Assembly: GCA_003550305.1 (NCBI GenBank)
Contig: QKYT01000012.1
Coordinates: forward strand, 258,495 to 322,494
Direction: 5' to 3'
DNA length: 64,000 nt
Source of the DNA: Glomus cerebriforme
Lineage: Eukaryota > Glomeromycota > Glomeromycetes > Glomerales > Glomeraceae
This document shows positions 25,097 through 36,880 of this stretch, in pieces. Positions within the stretch are counted from its first letter, which is position 1, and each line of letters starts with the position of its first letter. The notes under the pieces are model-generated. The model saw nothing but the letters and a program-made list of their open reading frames with translations, did not search any database and was not told where the DNA came from. Both the position numbers and the translations under genes were made by a program.

Positions 25097-27148
25097 ATGT
25101 CAGTTTTGAAGGATGATTCTCCACGTATTTTACAAAACTTCATTGGTGGAGAATATGTGGACTCTATCCAAACTTCATGCAAATACGTTCCTGTCACGAC
25201 TCCACATACTGGAAAAGTTATCGCTCAGTGTCCAGTCTCGACTGCTGAAGATGTTGAAAAAGCTGTCGAAGTCGCCAAGAAGGCATTCAAAACGTGGAGG
25301 TATTGTATTTTAATATATGTTTTATACGTATACATTTGAAAATTTATTGGTGCATTGTTGTTTTAGCGCCCGGACAGTCAAAGACCGCGTTCAAACTTTA
25401 TTCCGTTTTCATAACCTACTGCACACACATATTGATGAATTGGCTGATTTAATTGTATTGGAACATGGAAAAAACAAGGCTGAAGTATATAAATTTATCT
25501 TAATCATTAGATCGTAATTATTTAATAGATTTTAATATGAGATTGCTGGACTTCAAAGGCAATCGCAAGTATCGCTAAAGGAGCCGAAACTGTAGAATAT
25601 GCTACGTCACTTCCTCAATTGGTAAATATAATACATTGTTATAATTTACAATTTGTATTACTTATTGGACCGCTAAATCTTTTCCTTTAGATCCAAGGTA
25701 AAATATTAGATGTTTCGAGAGGTGTAACTTGTAATGATACCCGTGTACCTTTAGGCGTCGTTGCATCTATTGTACCTTTTAATTTTCCAATCATGGTAAA
25801 TTTTAAATGTAATAATACCATTTATTTTGTAAGTATTTATGAGTTATTGATCAGTTTTTTGCTGTAGGTTCCTATGTGGACTTTACCAATTGCTATCGCT
25901 ACGGGAAATACATTAATTTTAAAACCATCTGAAAAGGTCCCATTAACTATGAATCGTGTTGTTGCACTTTTGAAAGAAGCTGGTGTACCAGATGGTGTTG
26001 TTAACCTTGTTAATGGCACCGTTGATGGTAAGGATTGAATCGCTTTCATAAAATTAGGTTTATTACTGAATAATTTTTTTGCATTAGCTGTAAATGCAAT
26101 TTGTGATCATCCCGATATCAAGGCAGTCACTTTTGTGGGAACTTCACACGTTGCTAATCTTGTTATGGAGAGATGTCATAAATTGGGAAAGAGAGTTCTT
26201 GCATTAGGCGGAGCTAAGGTATAATTGACCAAAATTAAAAAATAATACATGAATATATATATATAAATACTGAAGGACCTTTTTTTACAGAATCACCTGA
26301 TTGCTTCGCCGGATTGTAATGTTGAAACTACTTCGACCGATGTAGTGAACTCATTCTCCGGCTGTGCTGGTAATTATTATTAAACATGATGTCTCATAAA
26401 CAAGTTTTAATAATTTAAACAATTATTTATGAAAAGGTCAGCGATGTATGGCAGCTTCAGTTCTCCTAATTATTGGATCGCAACCTGAACTACTTGAACG
26501 TATTATCGCCAAAGCTACGGCATTGCAGCCAGGATCTAAAGCTGGAGAAGTTGGACCTGTTATTGATAAAGCTTCACTTGATAAAATTACTAGTTACATT
26601 GAAGCTTCTGAACAAGGTGGAGCGAATGTTCTCGTTGATGGTCGCTCATGGACTAAAAGTCATACTGAAGGCTTTTGGATTGGACCAACTATTATATTCC
26701 ATAACAATAAAGAAGATAAAGCTTTACATGATGAAATCTTTGGTCCTGTTTTAAGTATTTTTCAATGTTCTAATAAGGAAGAGGCCATCGAGATTGAGAA
26801 CAACAATCCATATGGTAACGCTGCATGTATCTATACAACAACGGGCGCCACAGCCGAATGGTTTATTACACGATTTAGTGCTGCGATGTGCGGAGTTAAT
26901 ATTGGAGTGCCTGTACCTAGGTAAATAAAAGATTTATGTAGTCTATGTATATTTAAGATGTAATCCGTATAAAAATTAATAATATATATATTTGCAGGGA
27001 ACCATTTTCTTTTGGAGGAATAAATCGATCCAAATTTGGAAACTTTGTTGATATTACTGGAGATGGTGGGGTTGAATTTTTCACTTGGAGACGTAAAGTT
27101 ACCACTCGATGGGGTCAAGAAAATCTTGATCCAAAATTAAGAATGTAA
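25097..27148 (+). CDS. Methylmalonate-semialdehyde dehydrogenase (acylating), ALDH6 family
   Basis: Oxidises methylmalonate semialdehyde (and malonate semialdehyde) with NAD+ and CoA to propionyl- or acetyl-CoA, a step of valine and pyrimidine breakdown, normally in mitochondria. Nine exons (25097-25299, 25367-25484, 25559-25621, 25691-25795, 25868-26027, 26088-26218, 26291-26369, 26437-26920, 26998-27148) give 497 residues. Landmarks: [10 protein letters not shown] at the start, [40 protein letters not shown], catalytic Cys 290 in CAGQRCMAA, and the ALDH6-typical [14 protein letters not shown] near the end. An in-frame stop (25085-25087) just before the ATG excludes an extension in this exon, and the protein lacks an obvious cleavable mitochondrial presequence. 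Confidence 0.95.
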
Positions 27149-27552
27149 AATAGCAGATAAATAATTCAATATAAATGTTTATTGGATGGATATTAGTCGA
27201 CTGTAAAATATCGGCCTCATAATTCTAATCGAACAGTAACATTAATGGTAATGATTTTTTTTTTATAGATGATAATATAATAACAGATTTTGGTTTGTTT
27301 GTATAAGTATGTTAATAAATTAATACAAGGAAACGGGAACCGTTGAAAAGCAAAGGCTTTAGAATATAATTTAAATAAAAATTTTTTCATTCTCAAATGT
27401 ACTGGTAAAAAAAATTAATACTGTTTTTGACAACTAAAAGACTTTTGATCTAGTGATCTGCAATTCCTTTATCCAATCAAATTGATGATTCTACCAGATC
27501 GATTTTAAAAAATAAATTTCTGCTATCCAGAAATATCAAAATTTAAATTGCA
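27149..27552. other. Intergenic spacer between dehydrogenase and eIF3i genes
   Basis: About 400 bases with the 3' UTR of the dehydrogenase and the promoter of eIF3i, which is transcribed in the same direction. No gene seen. Confidence 0.5.
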
Positions 27553-28818
27553 ATGGTAGGACCTTTTGATGTCTTTGAAATTGGTGTTTTTACTGCTTAC
27601 ATTTGTTTAATATTACTAGAGGCCTATCCTTTTACAAGGTCACACTCGTTCCCTTACGCAAATCAAGTATAATTATGAAGGGGATCTTCTCTTTTCTGTA
27701 TCCAAGGATCATATAGTGAATGTTTGGTATTCACATAATGGTGAACGATTGGGGACTTATAATGGTCATGTTGGTGCAATATGGACAGTTGATGTTAACT
27801 GTAATTATCATGCCATTTTTATCTTGATTATAATTTTTTTTGTTAAATTTACAATATTGATCCTCATGAAACATTTAGCGAAAAGTTCTCTTTTATTGAC
27901 TGGATCGGCAGACAACACTGTAAAGCTTTGGGAAGTTCGAACTGGTAAATGCTTACATACTTGGGAATTCAAAACTGCAGTCAAACGTGTTGCTTTTTCT
28001 GAAGATGATAGTATGACTCTCGTCGTAACTGAACAGCGTATGGGATTTCCAGGAACTATATCTGTTTATCCAATTACAAATGATATCGAAGCAAAACGTA
28101 AAATTTTCTCACTTTCTTAAAGATTATTATTCTAATTAAATTGTATTAACAGTAATTTAAATTTAGAATCCGATGAACCAATTATGGTTATTATTCCAGA
28201 AGGTACAAAAGCTATGGTTGCAGCTTGGGGATATCTCAACAAATACATAATAACTGGCCATGAAAATGGTACGATTTCTCAATATGATTGGAAGGTCGGT
28301 TAAAAAATTTTTCTTTAAAGAGGAGTCGAATATTTTTGTTAAATAATGTATATTTCAATTGTTAGACGGGTGAAAAGATTAAATCGATTCGTCCACATAC
28401 AGATGTGATTAGCGATCTCCAGATGTCTGAAGATCACACGTATTTTATTACATCCTCAAAAGATAAATCAGCACAAATTTTTGAATCAAATACACTTAAT
28501 CCTTTAAAAAAATATGTTACTGATGCTCCTCTTAATTCGGCATCCATAACTCCTATTCAAGAATTTGTTATTTTAGGAGGTGGACAAGAAGCTATGAATG
28601 TTACAACTACTGGGATGAGACAAGGTAAATTTGAATGTCGATTTTGGCACAAAATTCTGGAAGAAGAAGTGGGGCGTGTAAAAGGCCATTTTGGCCCCAT
28701 TAATACAATTGCCGTTCATCCGGACGGCAAGAGTTTTTCTTCTGGTGGAGAAGATGGTTACGTTCGCGTTCACCACTTTGATGAAGATTATTTTAAATTC
28801 AAATATCCAGAATTATAA
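27553..28818 (+). CDS. TIF34: Translation initiation factor eIF3 subunit I (WD40 protein)
   Basis: Component of the eIF3 complex that loads mRNA onto the 40S ribosome; binds eIF3b and eIF3g. Five exons (27553-27555, 27620-27800, 27879-28097, 28167-28294, 28366-28818) give 327 residues, the family length. The mature N-terminus [18 protein letters not shown] requires that exon 1 consist of the ATG alone, followed by donor GTAGGA and acceptor CTAG. WD-repeat landmarks are [60 protein letters not shown] and [19 protein letters not shown], ending [11 protein letters not shown]. An in-frame alternative start that retains the conserved N-terminus is not available. Confidence 0.95.
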
Positions 28819-29026
28819 AAGTATTTATATTTTCATTGGGCAGAAATAAAAACGCGTAATATTACTTAATTATTATAATAATAATGCGATTAATCTGTAT
28901 TAAATGTAGAGCTTTATATAAATCATTTATGCTTTCTATATCTAATGATTATTACATATTTGCGTTTATAAAATAATTTTTCTTGTAGTGAAAAAATTAT
29001 GTACAATCAAAAATTCTTGTAATTTG
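28819..29026. terminator. Short convergent 3' region of eIF3i and SmG genes
   Basis: About 208 bases of AT-rich sequence shared by the ends of two convergent genes. It must contain both poly(A) sites or the transcripts overlap. AATAAA-like words are present (for example near 28845). Confidence 0.45.
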
Positions 29027-29390
29027 TCAAATTTTTTCCAGTGCTTCCATTATTACTACCGAGTTACCGCGAATTACCTAAATATTAAAAATATTAATGT
29101 ACTGACTTAAAATTCTTCCTACAAAGTACAAATGCTCACCACCATGCCAATGTTATGCTTTTCAGAGGATGAAACTTCTTCAACTGTATCGTCTAATACC
29201 AAATTCATAAATGGATCGTAACCACGTAGAATTCCAGTTACTTTCCTACCTCCGTTCAATTGGATAAATAACCGTTTCTCCATGTATCTATTTAATAATG
29301 CAAAAATAGATTAAATAAAAAATTATAAATATTTGTGAAATTTATACAAAACAAGTACTTTTTTAATTCTGGTTGTGATGCTTTAGACAT
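29027..29390 (-). CDS. SMX2: Small nuclear ribonucleoprotein G (SmG)
   Basis: Member of the heptameric Sm ring on spliceosomal U1, U2, U4 and U5 snRNAs in the nucleus. Three exons (29390-29359, 29287-29140, 29077-29027) give 76 residues, the normal SmG length. The start [17 protein letters not shown] is SmG-like; Sm1 motif region [20 protein letters not shown] and Sm2 motif region [16 protein letters not shown] follow, with the diagnostic IRGN. It is head-to-head with the KHDC4-like gene. Confidence 0.95.
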
Positions 29391-29603
29391 TTCGTTTCAG
29401 AAATTTGGTAGAAAAGCAGAGATGATTTTGCTTACTGGCTATTGGTTATTTATTGATGATTTTTTGATCGGTCAAACGTGTTACAACTCCGATAGATCGT
29501 TAACTTTCACTGGTTTATTATGGTAAAATCGCTAAATCAAAAAGTTTTCGTACTTTCACGTTCTTACTATTGTCAAAAACAAATAGAATTAATAACATTT
29601 TAA
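29391..29603. promoter_or_regulatory. Bidirectional promoter of SmG and KHDC4-like genes
   Basis: 213 bases between divergent start codons, so both promoters must lie here or overlap the first exons. Both products act in pre-mRNA splicing (SmG certainly; KHDC4 by homology), which makes shared control plausible. A 63-codon plus-strand frame (29335-29526) is the antisense shadow of SmG exon 1 plus promoter. Confidence 0.4.
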
Positions 29604-31948
29604 ATGTCTTCACAAAATAAAACGTAAGTAAAGAAATTCTACTTGAAAATCAAGTTTATATCATCATTTCTTGATTTTGAATTATAATTACTATTTTAGT
29701 CGGAAACGCAAGTGGGATCTTGATGATCAAGGAAAGAAAGCACCTCCCTCTTCAACTACTGCGCCTACATCAAAATCGATAAAGGTTGAGGCTAGTAGTG
29801 ATTTGAATGTGTCTGAATCTAGAGTTTCCTCAACTACACCAAATTCTGAAATGATTGATCCTAACCTTGCTGCAGGTTTTTGCGGTTTTGTTTTTTTTAA
29901 AAAAAAAATTATTCTAGTATTTTTTAAAGCAGATCTTAATAGGATTGCTTTCATTTTAATGCGAAATAGCCGCCGCTGCCGCTAAAATAAATGCAATGCT
30001 CGCTGCTAAAGGCATTCAAGTTCAAACGAAATCGGTGGCAGTACCAACACATAAAGTAGAGACCGCTGATAACAGCAGTAGTGAGGTATAATATAAATAC
30101 GCGTTTCTTTATTTTTATTTTTATTTTATAATGGAGCCAAAGCATCTTTAAATTTATATTTCGACTTTAAAGAAGTTTATTTCTTATTTATTCTTGATTC
30201 GTTAACTTATCAGGATTCTAAACAGGGAAAACAGGCTACCAAAGAGACAGATATGGAATTTACTACGGATATTACAATCAATGACTGTAAAAACAGATAT
30301 CTTTTGACTAAAGGTTCAACTCAACAAATGGTAAGGAAAATAGAAGCTCAATTTTTTGACTGTTAAGGATTATCGTATTATTTTAATTTTGATGAATGAT
30401 ATTATATAAAATTTTATCATAGATCCAAAAAGAAACTGGTGCAGGTAACTACTATATTTTAATTCATTCCATATACATCACATGAATTATATTTTTTTTT
30501 AAAGAATCATAACTATTATTTAGATGTAACAACTCGTGGAAAATATTACCCTGATAAACTTCTTGCCACTGAAAAAGATCCACCCCTTTTTTTGCACGTG
30601 ACAGCATCAACTCAAGAAGCATTAGACGCTGCAGTTAAGAAAATAAATGAATTGATGGAACAATCTTTTACTCCTGCTCCACCTGTAACAACACCTCGTC
30701 CACCCGGCCCCCATCCAGGAGGAGTATGTATTATGTCCTATTTTTATAGATTTACTTTTGTATTTAAATTAACGATCCCGTATTTCATAATAGAGGCAAT
30801 TTGTTCAAGATAAAGTATTTGTTGGCATCGAACCTGATCGCACTTTTAATGCGCGAGCAAAGATTGTAGGACCACAAGGTGCTTATGTTAAGCATATTCA
30901 GCAAGAGACTGGAGCAAAAGTACAACTCAAAGGGCGTGGATCTGGTTACGTTGAGCCTACTTCGGGAACAGAAGCTTTCGAACCATTGCATATCCATATC
31001 ACGTATGTAAAAAATAGTCGATTAGAGAGATATATTTTTATTTATTTTTAATTTTATCCTATTTTATTTTATAGTTGTTGGAGTCAGGAAGGGCTTGATA
31101 AGGCTAAAAAATTATGCGAAGATCTCATAAATACAGTGAAAGCGGAATGGGATAGGCATAAAGCACAGCAAGCTGCATATCCTTCATACGGAAGATCCCC
31201 ATATCCTCGTCCACCTGCTTATGGACATCCTCCGCCTCCAATTGCAGGGGTACGTTGAAATATGTTCTTTCAAATAAATTAAATTTTAAAGTAATGAATA
31301 TGAAATTTAATTAAGTTTGCCTTATAGTCTTATCCTCCTCCACCTGCTAATCCTCCTTTACCTAGTGGTCCGCCACCACCAATTAGTGGTAATTCACCAC
31401 CCCCACCACAACCTCCGCCACCACCTCTTCCGCCTACGTCGGCCCAAAACAATTCTTCTTCTCAACCTCCTTTACCCTCTTACCCTCCACCACCACCACC
31501 TTCACAGCCTTCTTCAACATCTGCATCAACATCTGTAGCACCAAGTTCACCTACAAATCCATATAATAATAGTAATACAAATGCTTATGGAACAAACACA
31601 TATAATAATGCTAATAATGCGTACTCAACTAGTAATGCTAGTTATAATCCATATAACCCATATAATCAATCTCGGTACTACCAATATTCTCAGTACAATT
31701 ATTATCCACAGGCTGCTCAACCTGCTACACAGACTGATGCAAGTCATTATTACGGTTATTCGGGCTATCCTACGGGATATCAGACTTCAACTGGATATCA
31801 GACAACTGCAACGACGGCCCCACTTCCGCCAACAACATCTTCAGCTGTAACAAATACTACATCATCTGCCTACGAAGATAAAAAGCAGCCTGCATCTTAT
31901 CATGCTGTGCCACCGCCAGATTCTTATGATAACGAGGTTGGTAAATGA
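29604..31948 (+). CDS. KH-domain protein of the KHDC4/BLOM7 type
   Basis: RNA-binding protein; the animal homologue associates with the Prp19 splicing complex. Nine exons (29604-29623, 29700-29875, 29970-30085, 30214-30330, 30423-30444, 30524-30723, 30794-31002, 31075-31249, 31328-31948) give 551 residues in frame. N-terminus KRKWD; Ala-rich AAAAAAKINAMLAAKG; then a first KH-like unit (ITINDCKNRYLLTKG to TTRGKYYPD, followed by PPLFLHV) and a second (QDKVFVGIEP, GAYVKHIQQETGAKVQLKGR, EAFEPLHIHI), all matching BLOM7. The C-terminal third is Pro-rich and then Tyr/Asn/Ser-rich low complexity. Exon 5 is 22 nt. Exon 2 uses a weak donor (GTTTTT). The stop after DNEVGK may be the result of a retained donor, so the extreme C-terminus is uncertain. 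Confidence 0.88.
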
Positions 31949-32866
31949 TAATAATGCAGTACTTTTAAGTTGTATTTATTTGGTTCTTTTATTTTATTTT
32001 CCTTTTTTTTTTTATTTTATTTTGGGTGAGGGTAATGGCTGTTAGTGTTGGTTTGATATTTCTAAAGACTCAAAAAGAGGGGTTGGGATTTCGCGTGAGA
32101 AACGGTGCGCAGATGCGCACGCTACTTACATTGTAAGTTTTTTTTTCTTCTTTTAGAGGTGAAAATTAACCGAATAAGCAAAGACATGTTTTTGTTTTCT
32201 TACTTTTATACGAAAAAAAGGGAAACTAGACAGGTCTCCGCTCAAACCTTTGGCTACAGAAAATCGTATAATTTTATCTTTTTTTTGCCGTTGTTATGAA
32301 CGATATGTTTTTAAAACTAAACAAAACGATTAAGTTCATTCTAGAATCTTGAAATTTGGATAAGTCCTAAAAACGATTCGAATTATTTCGCGTAATCTTT
32401 ACTGTTAATATTGTCTTAGTTATATTTTCCTTTCAAACGTATATTCACAGGCTAGTTTAATTTTATTCTGTTCTTTTTATACTGTATCTATGATTTATTT
32501 ATTAATTGTTAAAAAGTAATAAATTAGGTCAAAAAGCATTATTTTTATATTTCTTTTGGGATTTCGTTTTATAATATTCATTATTCATATTATAAATTTA
32601 ATTTTTTTTTTAACAGTTCAAATATAAACTTATTTATTTTTCATTTTAAATTATAGCCATCACTTTTTGAATAGGCAAGGATTCAAAAATTATCATACGA
32701 ATCCGATATCGGAATTACTCGGGTATATTGATAATATATTTTTTTTTTTAAAAAAAAATGCTATTATTTACAGGATATAAANNNNNNNNNNNNNNNNNNN
32801 NNNNNNNNNNNNNNNNNNNNNNNNNNNNNNNNNNNNNNNNNNNNNNNNNNNNNNNNNNNNNNTTTT

Positions 32867-32899
<33 letters not shown>

Positions 32900-33074
32900 T
32901 GTAATCAATCTTTTGTTAAGCAGTCGAAATTTTTATATTTGAAAGTATTATTAATTTATTCAGATCTACAAAATATATTGTAGATGTTATAAGATGGTCA
33001 AACAAATTAAAATTATAATTATTTAATTCAAATCTATTAATCATATAAATGAACTTATACTTTATGAAAGGGCT
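31949..33074. other. Convergent 3' region with an 81-N gap
   Basis: Holds the 3' UTRs of the KHDC4-like and Sec12-like genes. The 81-N gap (32782-32862) is followed by a run of about 33 mostly T bases, probably the reason assembly failed. The 64-codon frame at 32105-32299 has no recognisable feature. Confidence 0.6.
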
Positions 33075-34854
33075 TTAATCAATTAAGTAAAATTGATAAA
33101 AAATAGCATAAAAAGCAATCAAAGTTCCAATTAAAATCAAAAAAAGTCGGAATCCTCCTAGAAGTAAAAGTAATTATGAATATAATAACTAAAAATTAAA
33201 ACATATGTAAATAATATGAACTGTACCAGAATCAAATTTTTCTGGAAGTTGTATAATATGAACAGAATTATCAGCTGACCCGCTTACAACTGTAGTTGAA
33301 TCATGGCTGAATGCAATGGTAGTTGGTGGGAATCCATGTACTTTAGATACAAAAAGAAGAACTTTTAGTGATTTGGAATCGCAAATTCCAATGCCATGAT
33401 CAGATGTTCCAAATCCCAATAGTTTCCCGTTGTCACTTGTTAAAAAAAAATGTTTACTACTTAAAGAAAGAATAATTCTGCAAACAATTTTCAAGTTACC
33501 TAATTGCGAATGCAGTAATTCGTTTTTTGCCAATAGCTTTTGTTGAAACCCTTTCAAAAGTTACTGCATTCCATTTAACTATAAATGTTCTGGATTCAGA
33601 AGTCATGTTGACTACAGTATAAAAATATCCTGCGGTAATCCCTTTACCAAACCTGCACGCTCTAAATTGACATCGAGAATTTTTTCTGAAAACGGGTTTT
33701 TCTATTGTATGAATGGATTCTCCTTTTTTTGTGGAAAGAATTTTTAAAGTATTCGCTGATACTACTAACAGCTATTTATTATAATGCAAGTTTTAACACA
33801 TAATTATATATAAATAATTTGATAATCTAAAAAAAAACAATCATATCTTGCCTGATTTCCAGTTGAATCAAAATCTAAATCATATATTTCTTGTTTGTTA
33901 AAATTCAAGGGAGGAAAAGCAATATTTAATGAAGGATACTTCAGGACAGTCAACTTGCTATCTGTACCACCGGTAGCCAACAACTTTCCATTTTGGCTAA
34001 AAGCATTCACTCTCTAAGATTTACATCTGATTTATTAAATATCTTTGATAATTAAAAAGTTCAGATGATAATTTTTTTTTACCTGATAATCATCCTCATT
34101 AGTGCTTGTTATTGTTTGAACCGTTCTAATCAATTCTATCCTAAAAAAAAACTCGAACATTATTACAGCAGTCTTTAGAACAAGCGGTATAAATAAAGTA
34201 CAGAGGCGTGATACATTGTGATAAATTGTCGCTATTCGCAAAAGTTTGATTTCTAATCTTAATCCTAACTAGATGTTACATACTTTTCATTTGAATATTG
34301 AAAAATTCGACAATTATTATTTTCGCCGATTTTTATCTTTTCTTCAGAGCTATTGATATTACAAGAAAAAATATTCTCCTGCCAAGATATTACGAATCTA
34401 ATTAAATAAAATTCGATGAAATCAGGTATAACCACAATTAAAAAAAACACCTTGGTATGAAGAGCAATACAAGTCGGCCTATCCTCTTCTCCACTTAATA
34501 TTGTTTCGGTAAGTTTTTCAAGAGACTTTTCTGACAACTTCGGCTCGAATAAGACCTAAATGAATAAGATTGAATAAGTAAATTTTAAAAGTTATGCTTG
34601 GAATTGATTGGATCTCACATACCAATTTATTTTTCACACCTGTATTGCCGGTTCCGCCACCACCACCGAGCAGTATTTCTCCTGAAGGAGTAAATACTAT
34701 TTATACGTGTATATAGAGGTATAGTTATACAACTTTTGTAATTCTAAAAAATAAATGAATAAGAGCAAAAAAAAAAAAAACTGGATTTTCACGTACCTGT
34801 ACAGTATACAGGAAAGTCAACTTTGACTGAAAATTTTGTAAGGGTACGCGACAT
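33075..34854 (-). CDS. SEC12: Sec12-like Sar1 guanine-nucleotide exchange factor (PREB family)
   Basis: ER membrane protein that loads Sar1 with GTP to start COPII vesicle formation. Nine exons (34854-34797, 34681-34623, 34555-34451, 34378-34284, 34140-34083, 34013-33852, 33771-33500, 33435-33227, 33157-33075) give 347 residues. The N-terminus has the Sec12 K-loop signature LLGGGGGTGNTGVKNKL with conserved Asn 37. A WD40-type beta-propeller follows (GKLLATGGTDSKLTVLKYPS, GKLLGFGTSDHGIGI, TTVVSGSADNSVHIIQL). The final exon encodes one transmembrane helix (LFLILIGTLIAFYAIFY) and only a few lumenal residues, giving type II topology. The intron 33772-33851 has a GC donor (CAG|GCAAGA). The lumenal tail is much shorter than that of budding-yeast Sec12. 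Confidence 0.9.
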
Positions 34855-35096
34855 CCCAATTTTCGTTTCAATAAGAAATTTTTACATACTGTATTTAAAA
34901 CAAATTAATTGATTGGTGATCGTCATCCACGTGATTTTTATCCGGCATTACAGCATAAGAAATTAACCATGTGATATAAAATATCAAAAATGATCAAATA
35001 ATGTGGAATTCCACTCAACATAATAAAAACGGTACAAATGTAATTTATCAACGGAAAAATTATGAAATAATTTTATTTACGCATTTTAATTTGATT
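34855..35096. other. Spacer upstream of Sec12-like gene with CACGTG
   Basis: 242 bases between the Sec12-like start and the uL6 stop, both on the minus strand. CACGTG lies at 34928-34933, about 75 bases upstream of the Sec12 start codon. Confidence 0.4.
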
Positions 35097-35805
35097 TTAA
35101 ACATCTTTAACTACTTTACCACGTTCACTAACATAAACACCATCTAAAAACTTTCGAATATCTTTATTCTTAACAGTAGTAGATTGTTGAATGTTGGCAG
35201 CTAAATTAAAATTTTAAATAAACAATTAATAAAATTCAATATGAATTTTTCCGTCATTTTTAAATATTTTAGATACCTGATTGAGAAACATTTTCCAGAT
35301 CATTTCCAGTCAAAATTAATTCATCTTTTAGATCCTTGGAAATTTCAATGTTAACTCCATCCAGCATTTTTACCTTTCTAATAACTTTTTCACCTAAAAA
35401 GTTACGAATTTCAACTTCTTTCTTGTCATCGGTAATATGAACGTTAATGGGAAAATGTGCATAAACATAGCGCATTTTGTATTCGAAACCCTAATCAAAA
35501 ATTTGAATATTTTAAAAACTTGAATAAATATTTTTAAATATCTCTCATTAACAAACCTTAGTAACACCGATAATCATATTATCGATATGTGCTTTAACCG
35601 TACGTAAACAAGCTACATGTTTACGAGTCCCATGCCACACAACAAGTCTAATCTTATCTTTCATGACTTGTATCTCTAAATCGATGTGACGAAGATTCTT
35701 GGTTAGAGTTCCGCGAACTCCCTCAACTGTAACAATGCGGGATTTGACCTTTATTTTTACATCTTTAGGTATGGAAAACTCTTCGATTTTACAGATATCC
35801 CTCAT
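35097..35805 (-). CDS. RPL9: 60S ribosomal protein uL6 (L9)
   Basis: Structural protein of the large cytoplasmic ribosomal subunit near the GTPase-associated centre. Three exons (35805-35557, 35490-35277, 35200-35097) give 188 residues, close to the eukaryotic L9 length. Landmarks: [62 protein letters not shown] and a C-terminus [15 protein letters not shown]. It is head-to-head with the complex I subunit gene. Confidence 0.96.
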
Positions 35806-36154
35806 TTTTACTTTTTATCCTGTAGAAAAATAAATAAAACTAGTCAAGCGAAATCAACCTTAATAAAATGAAAAAAAATAATGGTAATTTATTCTCTTTT
35901 GAGCAAAAATACACTTTTTTTTCTTTATTAAGTTAATTCAATTATTAAACTAACCAAAACACAAAGTGAACGGATGCAAGCTGGATGGATGAGAAAGGAA
36001 GAATCTATATTAAATCCTCGTGTATTTATCTTGATATTAATTTGTCGATCTTTTTTTCTTTTCGTTAATATCACTGACAAATTATCACGTGGAATGTGAC
36101 ATCTTACAAATTTATTTTATCATCTTTTTTCATTTTTATTTTTATAAATAAAAA
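35806..36154. promoter_or_regulatory. Bidirectional promoter of uL6 and ESSS/NDUFB11-like genes
   Basis: 349 bases between divergent ATGs. Contains TCACGTGG (CACGTG at 36086-36091) and pyrimidine-rich stretches. Ribosomal protein and respiratory-chain genes are both growth-linked, so shared control is conceivable but unproven. Confidence 0.45.
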
Positions 36155-36660
36155 ATGTCAATTTCTTTTATAAGAACTTCTCGTACGGCAAGAAAGTTAC
36201 ATATGCGGCTAGGACAAGTTCAATTAAGAAGAGCAAGTGGGCATGAACCACAGTATAATGAACCCGGTGGCTATCTATTTGGTGAAAAAGTGAGTATGAG
36301 TTTTGTACCTGTATTTTAAAAACTGTAAATTTTAATAATGCTTTTATTTTTTTTTATTCGTCAGCCCTTACCACTAGGACAAAAACGCGTGAAAGAAGAT
36401 TGGGAGAATATATGGGTTTATGGTATGGGTGGAAGTTTACTACTGGGAGCCATTATCGCTATTTATAAACCTGATACAAGGCAAGAAACACTCGAATATT
36501 TCTTTGATTTAAATGATTTGTTTTATTGATTAATTTGATTTTAATTAATTCTAGTGTACAATCGTGGGCTTCAAGAGAAGCTAAAAAGCGCTTAGAAGAA
36601 CGTGGTGAGAATTTAGCGTATCCAATGACAGAAAAACTACATGAAAAACTCGAACAATAA
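36155..36660 (+). CDS. Mitochondrial complex I subunit, ESSS/NDUFB11-like
   Basis: Accessory subunit of NADH:ubiquinone oxidoreductase in the membrane arm. Three exons (36155-36289, 36365-36480, 36555-36660) give 118 residues. The Arg-rich, acid-free N-terminus (ISFIRTSRTARKLHMRLGQ) looks like a mitochondrial targeting sequence. Then EPGGYLFGEKPLPLGQKRVKE, a single TM helix (about residues 62-79) ending IYKPD, and the family-like tail SWASREAKKRLEERGEN. The second intron has a GC donor (ACAAG|GCAAGA). The assignment rests on overall layout and the W-x-x-R-E-A motif; family similarity is moderate. Confidence 0.7.
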
Positions 36661-36880
36661 ATTTATAATAACTATAGTAGCTGTAAAAGAATTGCCGTTA
36701 AGTTAATTGTGTTTATCTTTTTCCATAATTTACCAAAATGATAAATAAAATCATTTATCTTAATAATAAATTAATAAATTTCATAAATTTTGCGATACTG
36801 AAGTCTGACAAATTTCACGCTAACTTTGTAGATCTGAATTTATTTTTTCCTCAAAATGCAAAGAAAATAAATATACATAA
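36661..36880. terminator. Convergent 3' region of ESSS-like and NudC genes
   Basis: 220 bases shared by the ends of two convergent genes. No gene; the 63-codon frame at 36738-36929 is an antisense shadow of the NudC end. Confidence 0.4.

Noticed and set aside
31317..31850. Plus-strand Leu/His-rich frames of 73 and 89 codons
   Set aside because: Out-of-frame readings of the Pro/Tyr-rich last exon of the KHDC4-like gene.
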